Positions 15,005 to 23,263 of a stretch of 32,283 bases of DNA are shown here, piece by piece. Both the position numbers and the translations under genes were made by a program. Every line of letters begins with the position of its first letter. Position 1 is the stretch's first letter. The stretch is from Candidatus Scalindua arabica (lineage in GTDB: Bacteria > Planctomycetota > Brocadiia > Brocadiales > Scalinduaceae). The stretch lies in NCBI GenBank assembly GCA_018263435.1, contig JAANXD010000095.1, positions 1 to 32,283 on the forward strand, written 5' to 3'. The notes under the pieces were generated by a model. That model was not told the DNA's origin and ran no database searches. It was given only the letters and a program-made list of their open reading frames with translations.

Positions 15005-16144
15005 ATGATGTACGTTACTGGAATTGGCAGGACAAAGTTTGGAGTTCTAACAGAAACTATGCCGGAACTGATATACCAGGCAATGTATAATGCCATTAAC
15101 GATAGCCCGATTGCAATTGAAGAGATAGGGGCCGTTTACGTCAGCAATTTTCTGGGTGGGCCATCAGAGAAGCAATTGCATCTGAACTCTGTTGTGTCAA
15201 GTTTACTGCCTGAGTTAAGACTACCGATTATTCGAGTTGAGACTGCCTGCGCATCAGGTAGCAGTGCACTCTTTCAGGCCATAATCGCTTTGTCACGATT
15301 CGAAAATATTCTGATTGTGGGTGTAGAAAAGATGAGCAATGCGACTACTGAGGAGAGTTCTCAGAACCTTGGAATGGCAGGTGATCGAACGGCAGATCAG
15401 ATGCAGGGATTGATATTCCCCGCACATTATGCCCTGGTTGCCCAACAACATATGCAGGAATACGGAACAACCCATGAAGACCTGGAATTAGTTTCATTCA
15501 AGAATCACTGCAACTCCAGATTGAACCCGTTAGCTCATTTCAGTCATAAGGATGTAAGCCGTGAAATGATAAAGAATGCGGCAGTTATAGCTTCACCTTT
15601 GAATTTGTTTGACTGTTCACCCATGTCAGATGGGGCGGCGGCTGTCGTAATCTCAAAGAATAAGAAGAGCGATCGTGATGTGACGATAACCGGATCAGCC
15701 CTTGCTACCGATCACATTTCTTTATCACATCGAAAGGAACACACCTCTCTGGAGGCGGCAAAAGTAGCCAGCAGAGAGGCATACGAACTGGCGGGAATCA
15801 CTCCCGGTGACCTTGATATAGTGGAGGCCCATGATTGTTTTACCATAAACGAACTAGTGGCCATGGAAGACTTGGGAATATGTAAACCTGGTGAGAGTAA
15901 AGATTGGGTTAGAGAGGAGAGAACAGCTATCAAAGGAGACATGCCTATAAATACTGACGGAGGTTTAAAGGCTGACGGTCATCCTATTGGGGCTACTGGT
16001 CTTGCCCAGGTGTTCGAAGTTGCTACTCAGCTGCGGGGTGAAGCAGGCAAGCGCCAGGTAGATGGAGCTGAGATTGGCCTCACGCACAACATTGGCGGTG
16101 TTGGTGGGACAGCTGTAATACATATTCTTGAAAGGAGGAGTTAA
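15005..16144 (+). CDS. SCP-x-type thiolase (acetyl-CoA acetyltransferase-like)
   Basis: A 379-residue thiolase-fold enzyme of the SCP-x/archaeal type. The nucleophile is C82 in RVETACASGSSAL; H276 in EAHDCFT and H326 in DGHPIGATG complete the active site, and the C-terminus NIGGVGGTA lacks the second cysteine of classical thiolases, as is usual in this subfamily. Such enzymes make or cleave 3-ketoacyl-CoA by non-decarboxylative Claisen chemistry; in archaea they form a complex with a DUF35 protein and HMG-CoA synthase. Two tandem ATGs (15005, 15008) follow AAGGGAG; the second has the better spacing. The next gene starts 1 bp after the stop, and its ribosome site lies inside this gene's end, so they are translated together. 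Confidence 0.93.
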   Translation: MMYVTGIGRTKFGVLTETMPELIYQAMYNAINDSPIAIEEIGAVYVSNFLGGPSEKQLHLNSVVSSLLPELRLPIIRVETACASGSSALFQAIIALSRFENILIVGVEKMSNATTEESSQNLGMAGDRTADQMQGLIFPAHYALVAQQHMQEYGTTHEDLELVSFKNHCNSRLNPLAHFSHKDVSREMIKNAAVIASPLNLFDCSPMSDGAAAVVISKNKKSDRDVTITGSALATDHISLSHRKEHTSLEAAKVASREAYELAGITPGDLDIVEAHDCFTINELVAMEDLGICKPGESKDWVREERTAIKGDMPINTDGGLKADGHPIGATGLAQVFEVATQLRGEAGKRQVDGAEIGLTHNIGGVGGTAVIHILERRS

Positions 16145-16145
16145 C

Positions 16146-17252
16146 GTGGTATATGAGTGTGAAGGTTGCCATAAACATTGGTATTATGACGTTAAAAAAT
16201 GCATCTTCTGTCAGGGGGACGTTAAGGAGGTGGAGTCAAGTAAAAGTACCGTCAGGGGATTCACCAGGATTGAGATTCCGTCTCCGGGGCATACAAGAGT
16301 TCCATATTGTGATCTTTTGCTGGAGGATGAGTATGGAAACTTTGAAATAAGAAAATCTTTCTCTGATCATGAACTGGGAGAATTAATTGAGGCTGAGCCG
16401 AAAGAGTCTAAAAAGGTGGCCAAGAGTAGAACGGTTGGAATAGTTGGTACAGGAATAATGGGTAGTGGTATTGCACAGATTTGTGCCCAAACAGGGTATC
16501 ATGTAATAATGATTGACAGACATGAAGATATTGCCAGGAAAGCGCTGACAAGGATCGATAAAGCACTTTCTAAAACATTAAAGGAAGAGTTGAAACAGGA
16601 AATTCTTGGCAGGATTAAGATAACGGCAAACCTTTATGAGTCTGAGCATGCAGATCTTATGATAGAGGCGCTGACAGAAGATATGGAACTCAAGAAGGAG
16701 GTGTTCAGGGAATTGGACAATGAGTGCAATGTTGATACAATATTTGCAAGTAACACCTCATCACTTTCTCTAACCGAATTATCTCAGGCTCTAAAGGATC
16801 CCGGCAGATTGGTAGGCCTTCATTTTTTCAATCCGGTACCGAGAATGAAGCTGGTTGAGATTATAAGGTCAAAGCACACATCTGATGCAGCTGTTGAATA
16901 TGCGAAGGAGGTTGCATTCGAATTGGACAAAACACCCGTATTTACCGGTGATGCACCGGGCTTCATAGTTAATCGTCTTCTTCTTGTATTCTTAAATGAA
17001 GCAATGGATAAACATGCCGACGGTACTTCCACTGCAGAGGACATTGATAAGGCAGTGACATTGGGACTTAATCACCCCATGGGACCATTAGCACTATCAG
17101 ATTTAATCGGTCTTGACGTATGTAAGGCTATTCTAGATGTGTTGTACGAAGGATACAAAGACCCCAAATATAAACCATGCAAAACACTCTGTGAGATGGT
17201 TGAGAAAGGCAATCTTGGAAGAAAAACTGGTGAGGGTTTTTACAAATACTAG
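16146..17252 (+). CDS. DUF35 zinc-ribbon/OB-fold fused to 3-hydroxyacyl-CoA dehydrogenase
   Basis: I choose GTG 16146, with AGGAGGAG at 16133-16140; the ATG at 16128 lies upstream of this ribosome site. The 368-residue protein has two parts. Residues 3-80 are a DUF35 module: rubredoxin-like ribbon C5-x2-C8 and C19-x2-C22, then an OB-fold (RGFTRIEIPSPGHTRVPYCD). After a Lys-rich linker, residues 96-368 are a complete 3-hydroxyacyl-CoA dehydrogenase: Rossmann GIVGTGIMGSGIAQ, ASNTSSLS, catalytic H226 in GLHFFNP, E238, and DAPGFIVNRLL. It would reduce (or oxidise) 3-ketoacyl-CoA/3-hydroxyacyl-CoA with NAD(P)H. DUF35 proteins normally stand alone and bridge thiolase and partner enzymes; the covalent fusion to a dehydrogenase suggests direct hand-over from the thiolase upstream. 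I do not know the fusion as a common architecture. Confidence 0.92.
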   Translation: MVYECEGCHKHWYYDVKKCIFCQGDVKEVESSKSTVRGFTRIEIPSPGHTRVPYCDLLLEDEYGNFEIRKSFSDHELGELIEAEPKESKKVAKSRTVGIVGTGIMGSGIAQICAQTGYHVIMIDRHEDIARKALTRIDKALSKTLKEELKQEILGRIKITANLYESEHADLMIEALTEDMELKKEVFRELDNECNVDTIFASNTSSLSLTELSQALKDPGRLVGLHFFNPVPRMKLVEIIRSKHTSDAAVEYAKEVAFELDKTPVFTGDAPGFIVNRLLLVFLNEAMDKHADGTSTAEDIDKAVTLGLNHPMGPLALSDLIGLDVCKAILDVLYEGYKDPKYKPCKTLCEMVEKGNLGRKTGEGFYKY

Positions 17253-17263
17253 GAGGATGTTAA

Positions 17264-18625
17264 ATGGGTGACAACGAAAATCTTGTTGAAGATATTTCAG
17301 GCAAGATTAAAACCGGTGAGATACAGCCCTGGAAGGCAGAGTCGGTTTTACTGGAAGAATACGAAGCAAGTGCTCCTGAGCATTTTCGTACAGCGGCCTT
17401 GAGCAGAAGAAAGTGCATAGAGGAATTATCCGGCTTCAAGTTCAATTATTTAGAACTGCCGGAAAAACCTTACCTGATGCAATGGCGTTGTCCAAAGGAT
17501 AACTCTATATGGCATCTGGAAGCCAGAGATACAGACACTGTCTGTACTAATTGTAGTTCCGCTCTGGAACCTTTTGGAACTGATGTAGATAGATTTCGGC
17601 CACTGGTAAACAATTATATCGGAGGTAGAGAAGAATACTACTCCTATGCCGGCCAGGTAAAGGTCTTTGGCGATATAGACAAAACATTTACTAATCTATT
17701 GGCCTATGGTCCCGGGTTTGGGTCTATTGGGATCAGTGTGGGCTGTTTCAGGATTAATAAATTAGGGGGCGCAGAGGTGAAGGTTGGCAAGTGGGCAGGC
17801 GCTGCGCGCAACTTAGGATATGTTTTTGAGTGTGAAGAGGAACGTGAGAAAGCAGTTGCTGTAGCAAAAGAGTTTTTACCTGTATTGAGAAAAGAGATGG
17901 AGGAAAAATATCTTGCAGAATTCAACGGAGGAATATATGAGGTTGAGTTTGTAAGAAGACAGCATCACGGACAGTTTTATATCTACATCTGTTTTTATAC
18001 CAGATTTGAACATGCTCGTGGACATGGTGATACGTCCTCTGCTGTAGGATATGCCAGGGGACGTATGGATGCAGAATTTACCGAGAAGGGCGTTGCATAT
18101 ATACAGAGCCTCATTGCCATGGGATTTGATGGAGACCTGAAGCAGTCACCTCGAAACCGTCGAGGACGTTATGTTTCCGCCCAGGTGAAGGTTCCAATAC
18201 CCGCTTACGAGAAAATGAGCAAAACCGGTATCGATAAATTGCTGTCATATATGGAAATTGACCGGCAGGGGGTTATGCAGGAACAGGGAGGGTTCGTTTA
18301 CTCAGGGATGGGAGGGGAAATTATTCCTGCACTTTACCGGGGAACCAAAGTTAACCCGCGCCCGTACAATGTTTCATGCACCGAAAACGTATACGTAGAG
18401 ATCAAGGGAGAAGATGTAATCTTCGGGGTAGAACTGCCTAACCTTGAAGTAGGTGCCACCTCAAACAGAGAAGGGCCGATCTGTCCGACAGCCAGAGAAG
18501 TCCTTAAGTTTATTGGCATAGGTACATCAAAGGAATTTGCTGCAGCCGCAGCCGCTATAACACTGGCGGGAGAGTTCAACTTCGCATTGCTACACCTGCG
18601 TGGCGAAATGTATGTTGGTAAATAG
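17264..18625 (+). CDS. Divergent HMG-CoA-reductase-like protein
   Basis: A 453-residue protein 11 bp behind the dehydrogenase fusion, with AGGAGG before the ATG. Resemblance to class I HMG-CoA reductase is seen along its length: the N-terminal helix pattern (GEIQPWKAESVL.., then ALSRRKCIEELSG), GHGDTSSAV at 253-261 in place of GDAMGMN, VEIKGEDVIFGVELPNLEVGA at 378-398, PICPTAREVLKFIG at 405-418 and the helix AAAAAITLAGEFNFAL. Differences are large: the catalytic Glu motif ATTEG appears as AYGPG, the Asp of GQDAAQN is not evident, the C-terminal active-site His is absent, and only a Lys (K293) may correspond. There is also an insertion with C76, H84, C94 and C97 that could bind zinc. It may have a new substrate or be non-catalytic; true mevalonate synthesis looks unlikely. 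Confidence 0.72.
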   Translation: MGDNENLVEDISGKIKTGEIQPWKAESVLLEEYEASAPEHFRTAALSRRKCIEELSGFKFNYLELPEKPYLMQWRCPKDNSIWHLEARDTDTVCTNCSSALEPFGTDVDRFRPLVNNYIGGREEYYSYAGQVKVFGDIDKTFTNLLAYGPGFGSIGISVGCFRINKLGGAEVKVGKWAGAARNLGYVFECEEEREKAVAVAKEFLPVLRKEMEEKYLAEFNGGIYEVEFVRRQHHGQFYIYICFYTRFEHARGHGDTSSAVGYARGRMDAEFTEKGVAYIQSLIAMGFDGDLKQSPRNRRGRYVSAQVKVPIPAYEKMSKTGIDKLLSYMEIDRQGVMQEQGGFVYSGMGGEIIPALYRGTKVNPRPYNVSCTENVYVEIKGEDVIFGVELPNLEVGATSNREGPICPTAREVLKFIGIGTSKEFAAAAAAITLAGEFNFALLHLRGEMYVGK

Positions 18626-18707
18626 CAAATGCCATAATGGCAGCAAAAAAAGTGGATCGTGAATTTGTGTGCCAATGTGGCAGAAGTACTGATCTCACTG
18701 TATTTCG

Positions 18708-18736
18708 CGTAAGTTTTTTCTTATATATTGCTTACG
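18708..18736. promoter_or_regulatory. CGTAAG/CTTACG dyad upstream of the sigma54 promoter
   Basis: CGTAAG (18708-18713) and CTTACG (18731-18736) form an inverted repeat with a 17-bp A/T-rich spacer. It lies 35-63 bp upstream of the -24 element, so an activator or repressor could bind here. Which protein would do so is not known. Confidence 0.35.
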
Positions 18737-18770
18737 TAAATTAAAATAGTACCTTATCTTATAAAATAAG

Positions 18771-18787
18771 TTGGCATTTGTTTTGCG
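18771..18787 (+). promoter_or_regulatory. Sigma54 (-24/-12) promoter
   Basis: TTGGCATTTGTTTTGCG fits the RpoN consensus TTGGCAC-N5-TTGCA: GG and GC are separated by exactly 10 bases. The predicted transcription start near 18798 leaves a leader of about 29 bases before the receiver gene at 18827. It implies control by an enhancer-binding activator. Confidence 0.65.
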
Positions 18788-18826
18788 ATTAGAACGACTT
18801 AATATTTTACCTGTGGATAAGTAATT

Positions 18827-19225
18827 ATGATGACACTATTAAAACGTGATAAGGTTCATTATAAGATTTTAATTACCGATGATGATGATGATTGTCGATT
18901 TGGCTTGAATGAAATATTTGAACCTGAAGGCTATACGACATACCTGGCGAGTTGTGGGAGAGAGGCTGTTGAAATTGCGAAGCATGAATTATTACATTTA
19001 CTGATTTTGGATGTACACATGCCTGATTTTAGCGGTTTCGAAACATTTGAATTCATAAAGGAAGAAAAGAAGATACAAATTCCGTGTATTTTTGTATCTG
19101 CTGATACCTCCAAGTCTCTAAAGTTTGAGGCAATTGAGGCAAATGCCTATACCTTAATTTCCAAGCCAATAAACAAAGAGATCATAAAATATGCTGTAGA
19201 GCATTCACTCGAAAAGTATTATTGA
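18827..19225 (+). CDS. Stand-alone response-regulator receiver protein
   Basis: A 132-residue CheY-like receiver domain without an output domain. The acidic pocket is D18-D20 (ITDDDDDCR), the phosphorylation site D62 (LLILDVHMPD), the switch Ser S91 (CIFVSAD) and the conserved K113-P (LISKP). No histidine kinase gene is in the window. It sits between a sigma54-type promoter and groES (52 bp gap), so it is probably transcribed with groESL. It may act as a phosphorelay intermediate or bind a partner; the target is unknown. The ribosome site is weak. Confidence 0.92.
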   Translation: MMTLLKRDKVHYKILITDDDDDCRFGLNEIFEPEGYTTYLASCGREAVEIAKHELLHLLILDVHMPDFSGFETFEFIKEEKKIQIPCIFVSADTSKSLKFEAIEANAYTLISKPINKEIIKYAVEHSLEKYY

Positions 19226-19277
19226 AAGTAGATTCTAAATTATTGAGTTAATCAATTCATAGAAAGGATGACAAATC

Positions 19278-19565
19278 ATGAAGACAAAACCGTTAGGTGA
19301 AAAGATTCTGGTAAAGAGATTTGAAGCGGAAGAAAAGACTGCCGGTGGTATTCTGTTACCGGACGCAGCCAAAGAAAAGCCAAAAGAGGGGAAAATTATT
19401 GCACTAGGTGATGGTAAATTGCTGGATAGCGGTAAAAGAGCAAAGTTTCAGGTCAAAAAAGGGGATAAAGTAGTCTTTACATCTTATGCAGGAACCGAGA
19501 TTGATATTGATGGTGAAGAATACCTGTTAATGTCAGAGGATGATATTCTTGCTATAATTGAATAA
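19278..19565 (+). CDS. groES: Co-chaperonin GroES
   Basis: The 95-residue 10-kDa chaperonin that caps GroEL. It shows PLGEKILVKRFEAEEKTAGGILLPDAAKEKP with the mobile loop, and the roof hairpin and C-terminal EYLLMSEDDILAII. AAAGGA precedes the ATG. groEL follows after 13 bp. I searched the upstream region for a CIRCE element (TTAGCACTC-N9-GAGTGCTAA) and saw none, so HrcA control is unlikely here. Confidence 0.98.
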   Translation: MKTKPLGEKILVKRFEAEEKTAGGILLPDAAKEKPKEGKIIALGDGKLLDSGKRAKFQVKKGDKVVFTSYAGTEIDIDGEEYLLMSEDDILAIIE

Positions 19566-19578
19566 TTAGGAGAACAGA

Positions 19579-21177
19579 ATGGCTGGTAAAAAGGTACTGT
19601 GTGGTCATGATGCCGGTATGGCCATAAAGAGCGGGATAAATAAATTAGCTGGGGCTGTCAAGATAACGATGGGGCCTAAAGGAAGAAACGTAATAATTGA
19701 AAAAAGCTTCGGCTCTCCTACAATTACAAAAGATGGTGCAACCGTTGCGAATGAACTGGAGTTTGAAGACATATATGAAAATATTGGCGCACAGCTGGTA
19801 AAAGAAGTTGCATCTAAAACAAGTGATGTTGCAGGTGACGGTACAACTACTGCAACTGTGTTGTCCGAGGCAATATATACAGAAGGCTTAAAGTGCCTTG
19901 TGGCCGGGTCGAATCCGCTGGGAATTAAGCGTGGAATCGAAAAATCGGTCGAAGCTGTTATCAATGAGCTTGTAAAGATGAGTATCAGTGTCTCAGGGAA
20001 GAAAGAAATAGAACAGGTGGGCACGATTGCGGCAAATAATGATCGGGAGATCGGAAAACAGATATCTGATGCCATGGGTCAAGCTGGCAGGGATGGCGTT
20101 ATAGCAGTTGAGGAAGGTAAGGGACTGGACACTACGGTGGAGTTAGTTGAAGGAATGCAATTTGAGAAGGGGTATCTATCTCCTTATTTTATTACTGATA
20201 CGGAGAAGCTTGAGGTTGTTTACGATGACCCGTATATTCTTGTCCATGAGAAAAAGATATCTGCTATAAAGGATCTTTTGCCTATAGTGGAAAAGGTATC
20301 ACAATCAGGAAAGCCGTTATTGATAATTGCTGATGACATGGATGGAGATGCCCTTACGACTCTGGTAGTCAATAAGATGCGGGGGACATTGAAGTGTGTG
20401 GTAGTAAAGGCGCCTGAATTTGGAGATAAACGAAAGGCTGTGCTTGAAGATATTGCCGCGTTAACAGGCGCTAATGCAATATTTGAAGATTTGGGGGTTG
20501 GATTGGATACTCTTAAGTTGTCTGATCTGGGTGGAGCTAAAAAGGTTGTTATAGATAAAGACTCTACAATGATAATCGAAGGTAGTGGCTCAAGAAAGGA
20601 AATTCAGGGCCGAGTCGAACAGATAAGAAATGAGATTGAAAATTCTACTTCAGATTATGATATAGAGAAATTGCAGGGAAGGCTGGCAAAATTTGCGGGT
20701 GGAATAGCGAAGATTAACGTTGGTGCTGCAACAGAGGCAGAGATGAAGGAAAAGAAGGCACGCTTAGAGGATGCGATGCATGCTACTAAAGCTGCTGTTG
20801 AAGAGGGAATCCTGCCGGGAGGAGGAGTAGCACTTTTAAGGGCAGAAAAGGCCTTAAAAAAGCTGGAAGCAGAGCTTGATGAAGATGAGAAGGTTGGGTT
20901 AAACATCATACGAAAATCCCTGGAAGTGCCGCTCAGGCAAATAGCAGAAAATGCCGGGCTTAACGGGATTTTAGTTGTTCAAAAGGTAAAGGAATTAGAA
21001 GGTAACTCCGGTTTTGATGTTGCTAACGAAAAGTATACTGATATGGTTACGGCAGGTGTGATAGACCCGACAAAGGTTACAAGATCGGCACTTCAAAATG
21101 CAGCAAGTATTGCGGGGTTGTTACTGACAACAAACGCTATTGTTAGCGATGCTCCGGAGGAAGAGGAAAAGAAATAA
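19579..21177 (+). CDS. groEL: Chaperonin GroEL
   Basis: The 60-kDa chaperonin subunit, 532 residues. ATP-site motifs are present: [31 protein letters not shown], and [13 protein letters not shown] near 412, with the stretch [21 protein letters not shown] near the C-terminus. It ends DAPEEEEKK, without the Gly-Gly-Met repeat tail that most GroEL rings use to line the cavity. DGATVANE replaces the usual DGVTVAKE. Both differences suggest a specialised or second GroEL copy. The operon closes with the strong terminator at 21221-21253. Confidence 0.98.
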   Translation: MAGKKVLCGHDAGMAIKSGINKLAGAVKITMGPKGRNVIIEKSFGSPTITKDGATVANELEFEDIYENIGAQLVKEVASKTSDVAGDGTTTATVLSEAIYTEGLKCLVAGSNPLGIKRGIEKSVEAVINELVKMSISVSGKKEIEQVGTIAANNDREIGKQISDAMGQAGRDGVIAVEEGKGLDTTVELVEGMQFEKGYLSPYFITDTEKLEVVYDDPYILVHEKKISAIKDLLPIVEKVSQSGKPLLIIADDMDGDALTTLVVNKMRGTLKCVVVKAPEFGDKRKAVLEDIAALTGANAIFEDLGVGLDTLKLSDLGGAKKVVIDKDSTMIIEGSGSRKEIQGRVEQIRNEIENSTSDYDIEKLQGRLAKFAGGIAKINVGAATEAEMKEKKARLEDAMHATKAAVEEGILPGGGVALLRAEKALKKLEAELDEDEKVGLNIIRKSLEVPLRQIAENAGLNGILVVQKVKELEGNSGFDVANEKYTDMVTAGVIDPTKVTRSALQNAASIAGLLLTTNAIVSDAPEEEEKK

Positions 21178-21220
21178 AAATGAAGTAGACGTTGAATTAA
21201 TGTAAGAAATTTTATATTAT

Positions 21221-21253
21221 AAAAGCCATCTTTGCAAGAAGATGGCTTTTTTT
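21221..21253 (+). terminator. Rho-independent terminator after groEL
   Basis: AAAAGCCATCTT (21221-21232) and AAGATGGCTTTT (21239-21250) form a perfect 12-bp stem with a 6-base loop, running into seven T residues. Confidence 0.95.
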
Positions 21254-21282
21254 ATTCCAACTAACATTAGTTTCGCTACGAT

Positions 21283-21804
21283 ATGGACTTAAAACAATTG
21301 GGCAGAGAAATAATTGAGACATCGTATAAAGAGGGAGAATTTACATTAAGCTCCGGCAGGAGTAGTTCATATATATTCGATAAATACGCATTTGAAACCC
21401 GTCCAAAACTGTTGGATGCTATTGCAGAGGGCATGGGGAAGATGCTTAATAGTGATGTTACGAGAATAGCCGGGATGGAATTGGGTGGTGTACCTCTTGC
21501 AACTGCACTATCTCTCAAGACAGGCCTGCCTTTCGTTATTGTAAGAAAGGGTAAGAAAGGGTATGGTATTGATCGTCCAATAGAGGGAGACCTGATTACT
21601 GAAGACAGTGTTGTTATTGTTGAGGATATTGCAACAACCGGTGCACAGGCGTTACTGGCAGCAGAGGCTGTCGAGGAAGCTGGAGCAAAAGTATCGAGTA
21701 TTCTTTATGTAGTTGACAGGGAAGAGGGTGCAAGAGAGGGGATTGAGAGTGAAGGTTACAGATTTGAAGCGTTGTTTACAAGGTCAGGATTGGGTGTGGG
21801 ATGA
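21283..21804 (+). CDS. pyrE: Orotate phosphoribosyltransferase
   Basis: PyrE joins orotate and PRPP to give OMP in pyrimidine synthesis. Residues about 16-27 (YKEGEFTLSSGR) and 63-70 (AGMELGGV) are substrate-binding stretches, and VVIVEDIATTGAQAL at about 109-123 is the PRPP-binding motif. The 173-residue length matches the short PyrE type. The ATG lies only 30 bp after the groEL terminator and lacks a ribosome site, so the mRNA may be leaderless or start within the terminator region. The stop overlaps the purB ATG (ATGA). Confidence 0.93.
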   Translation: MDLKQLGREIIETSYKEGEFTLSSGRSSSYIFDKYAFETRPKLLDAIAEGMGKMLNSDVTRIAGMELGGVPLATALSLKTGLPFVIVRKGKKGYGIDRPIEGDLITEDSVVIVEDIATTGAQALLAAEAVEEAGAKVSSILYVVDREEGAREGIESEGYRFEALFTRSGLGVG

Positions 21805-23261
21805 AGAAGAAAAAGAAAATAAATAGTAAATATGATAAATACCAGAGTCCACTGGCCGAGAGATATGCCAGCGAAGAGATGAGCTATAATTTCTCAGATC
21901 AATTGAAATATAGTACTTGGAGATCACTCTGGATTGCGTTAGCAGAAACAGAAAAAGCGCTTGGGGTTAAAGCAATTTCACGAAAGCAGATCGATGAAAT
22001 GAAGAAATTCCGGGACAAGATAAACTTTGATGCGGCAAGGAAACATGAAATCAGGGTGAAACATGATGTAATGGCACATGTTCATGCATTTGGTGATCAG
22101 TGTCCTGCCGCAAGTTCGATAATTCATTTGGGTGCAACAAGTGCATTTGTACAGGATAATGCGGATTTGATTCTCATGAAAAAAGGTATGAATATCCTGA
22201 TGAAAAAACTTGTTAATGTTATAGATGCACTGGTCGTCTTTGCCAGCAAAAACAAAAACTTGATTACTCTGGGGTACACACATTATCAGCCGGCTCAACT
22301 TACGACTGTTGGAAAAAGGGCATGTCTGTGGATGCAGGACTTTATTCTTGATATAGAAGATCTGGAGAACCGGATAGATAATCTAAGATTCAGAGGCGCT
22401 AAGGGTACAATTGGCACACAGAACAGCTTTATGGCTCTATTCAATAGAGATGAAAAAAAGGTAAGACAGCTTGATCAGCAGGTATCAAAAAAAATGGGGT
22501 TCGATAAAATCCTTCCTGTTGCAGGCCAGGTTTATACCAGAAAGATTGACAGTCAGATTTCAGATGTTTTATCGGGTATTGCTCAATCTGCGCATAAGTT
22601 TGCAAATGATCTCAGACTTCTGCATAATTTGAAAGAGATCGAAGAACCATTTGGGAAAAAGCAGATTGGTTCTTCCGCCATGCCGTATAAACGAAACCCA
22701 ATGCGTTGTGAAAGGGTAACCGCTTTGGCCCGGTACATAATTTGTGATGGAGTGAATACAGACCTGACGAGTGGGGCACAGTGGTTTGAGAGGACACTTG
22801 ATGATTCTGCAAACAGACGGCTTGTACTGCCGGAAATGTTTATTGCGACTGATGCAATGCTGGATATTGTTCTTGGTGTTGTCAGAGGCTTAACTGTTTA
22901 CCCAAAGGTGATTGAGAAGCGTGTTAACGAGGAATTGCCCTTTTTAGCCTCGGAAAGTATATTGATGGAGGCCGTAAAAGCAGGTGGAAACCGGCAGAAA
23001 CTCCATGAAAAAATACGTAAATATTCAATGGAGACTATTACGCTTGTCAAAGAGAAAGGTGCGGATAATGATTTTATGGAGCGAATCAAAAGAGATGAAG
23101 ATTTTGCAATAATTAAAGGCAAGTTATCTAATATCTTAAATCCAAAGAATTTTATTGGCAGGGCGCCTAAACAGGTGACTGAGTATAACGCAGAAGTTGC
23201 CAGGCCTCTGCTTCGAAAGTTCAAGAAACTGCTTGGCGTGAAGATTGAATTCAAGGTGTGA
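21801..23261 (+). CDS. purB: Adenylosuccinate lyase, eukaryote-like type
   Basis: PurB removes fumarate from SAICAR and from adenylosuccinate in purine synthesis. At 486 residues it is about 50 longer than common bacterial PurB and matches the length of the animal enzyme. Signatures are LGATSAFVQDNADL, TLGYTHYQPAQLTTVGKRA, the catalytic-loop signature SSAMPYKRNPMRCER, and WFERTLDDSANRR followed by VYPKVIEKRVNEELPF, which read almost as in human ADSL. It overlaps pyrE by 4 bases and thiE follows at once. The lineage may have acquired or kept this type; Planctomycetes are known for scattered eukaryote-like proteins, but descent cannot be decided here. Confidence 0.96.
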   Translation: MKKKKKINSKYDKYQSPLAERYASEEMSYNFSDQLKYSTWRSLWIALAETEKALGVKAISRKQIDEMKKFRDKINFDAARKHEIRVKHDVMAHVHAFGDQCPAASSIIHLGATSAFVQDNADLILMKKGMNILMKKLVNVIDALVVFASKNKNLITLGYTHYQPAQLTTVGKRACLWMQDFILDIEDLENRIDNLRFRGAKGTIGTQNSFMALFNRDEKKVRQLDQQVSKKMGFDKILPVAGQVYTRKIDSQISDVLSGIAQSAHKFANDLRLLHNLKEIEEPFGKKQIGSSAMPYKRNPMRCERVTALARYIICDGVNTDLTSGAQWFERTLDDSANRRLVLPEMFIATDAMLDIVLGVVRGLTVYPKVIEKRVNEELPFLASESILMEAVKAGGNRQKLHEKIRKYSMETITLVKEKGADNDFMERIKRDEDFAIIKGKLSNILNPKNFIGRAPKQVTEYNAEVARPLLRKFKKLLGVKIEFKV

Positions 23262-23263
23262 AA

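Noticed and set aside
18629-18682. Two TGCCA..TGGCAG short dyads near 18630 and 18670
   Set aside because: Short five-base arms with no T-run; too weak for a terminator or operator call.
18637-18744. Small 35-codon frame with a C-x-C motif between the HMGR-like gene and the sigma54 promoter
   Set aside because: No ribosome site, hydrophobic random-looking C-terminus, and it overlaps the dyad; not enough to call a gene.
19226-19277. Possible CIRCE operator before groES
   Set aside because: No TTAGCACTC/GAGTGCTAA arms in the gap or upstream of the receiver gene.
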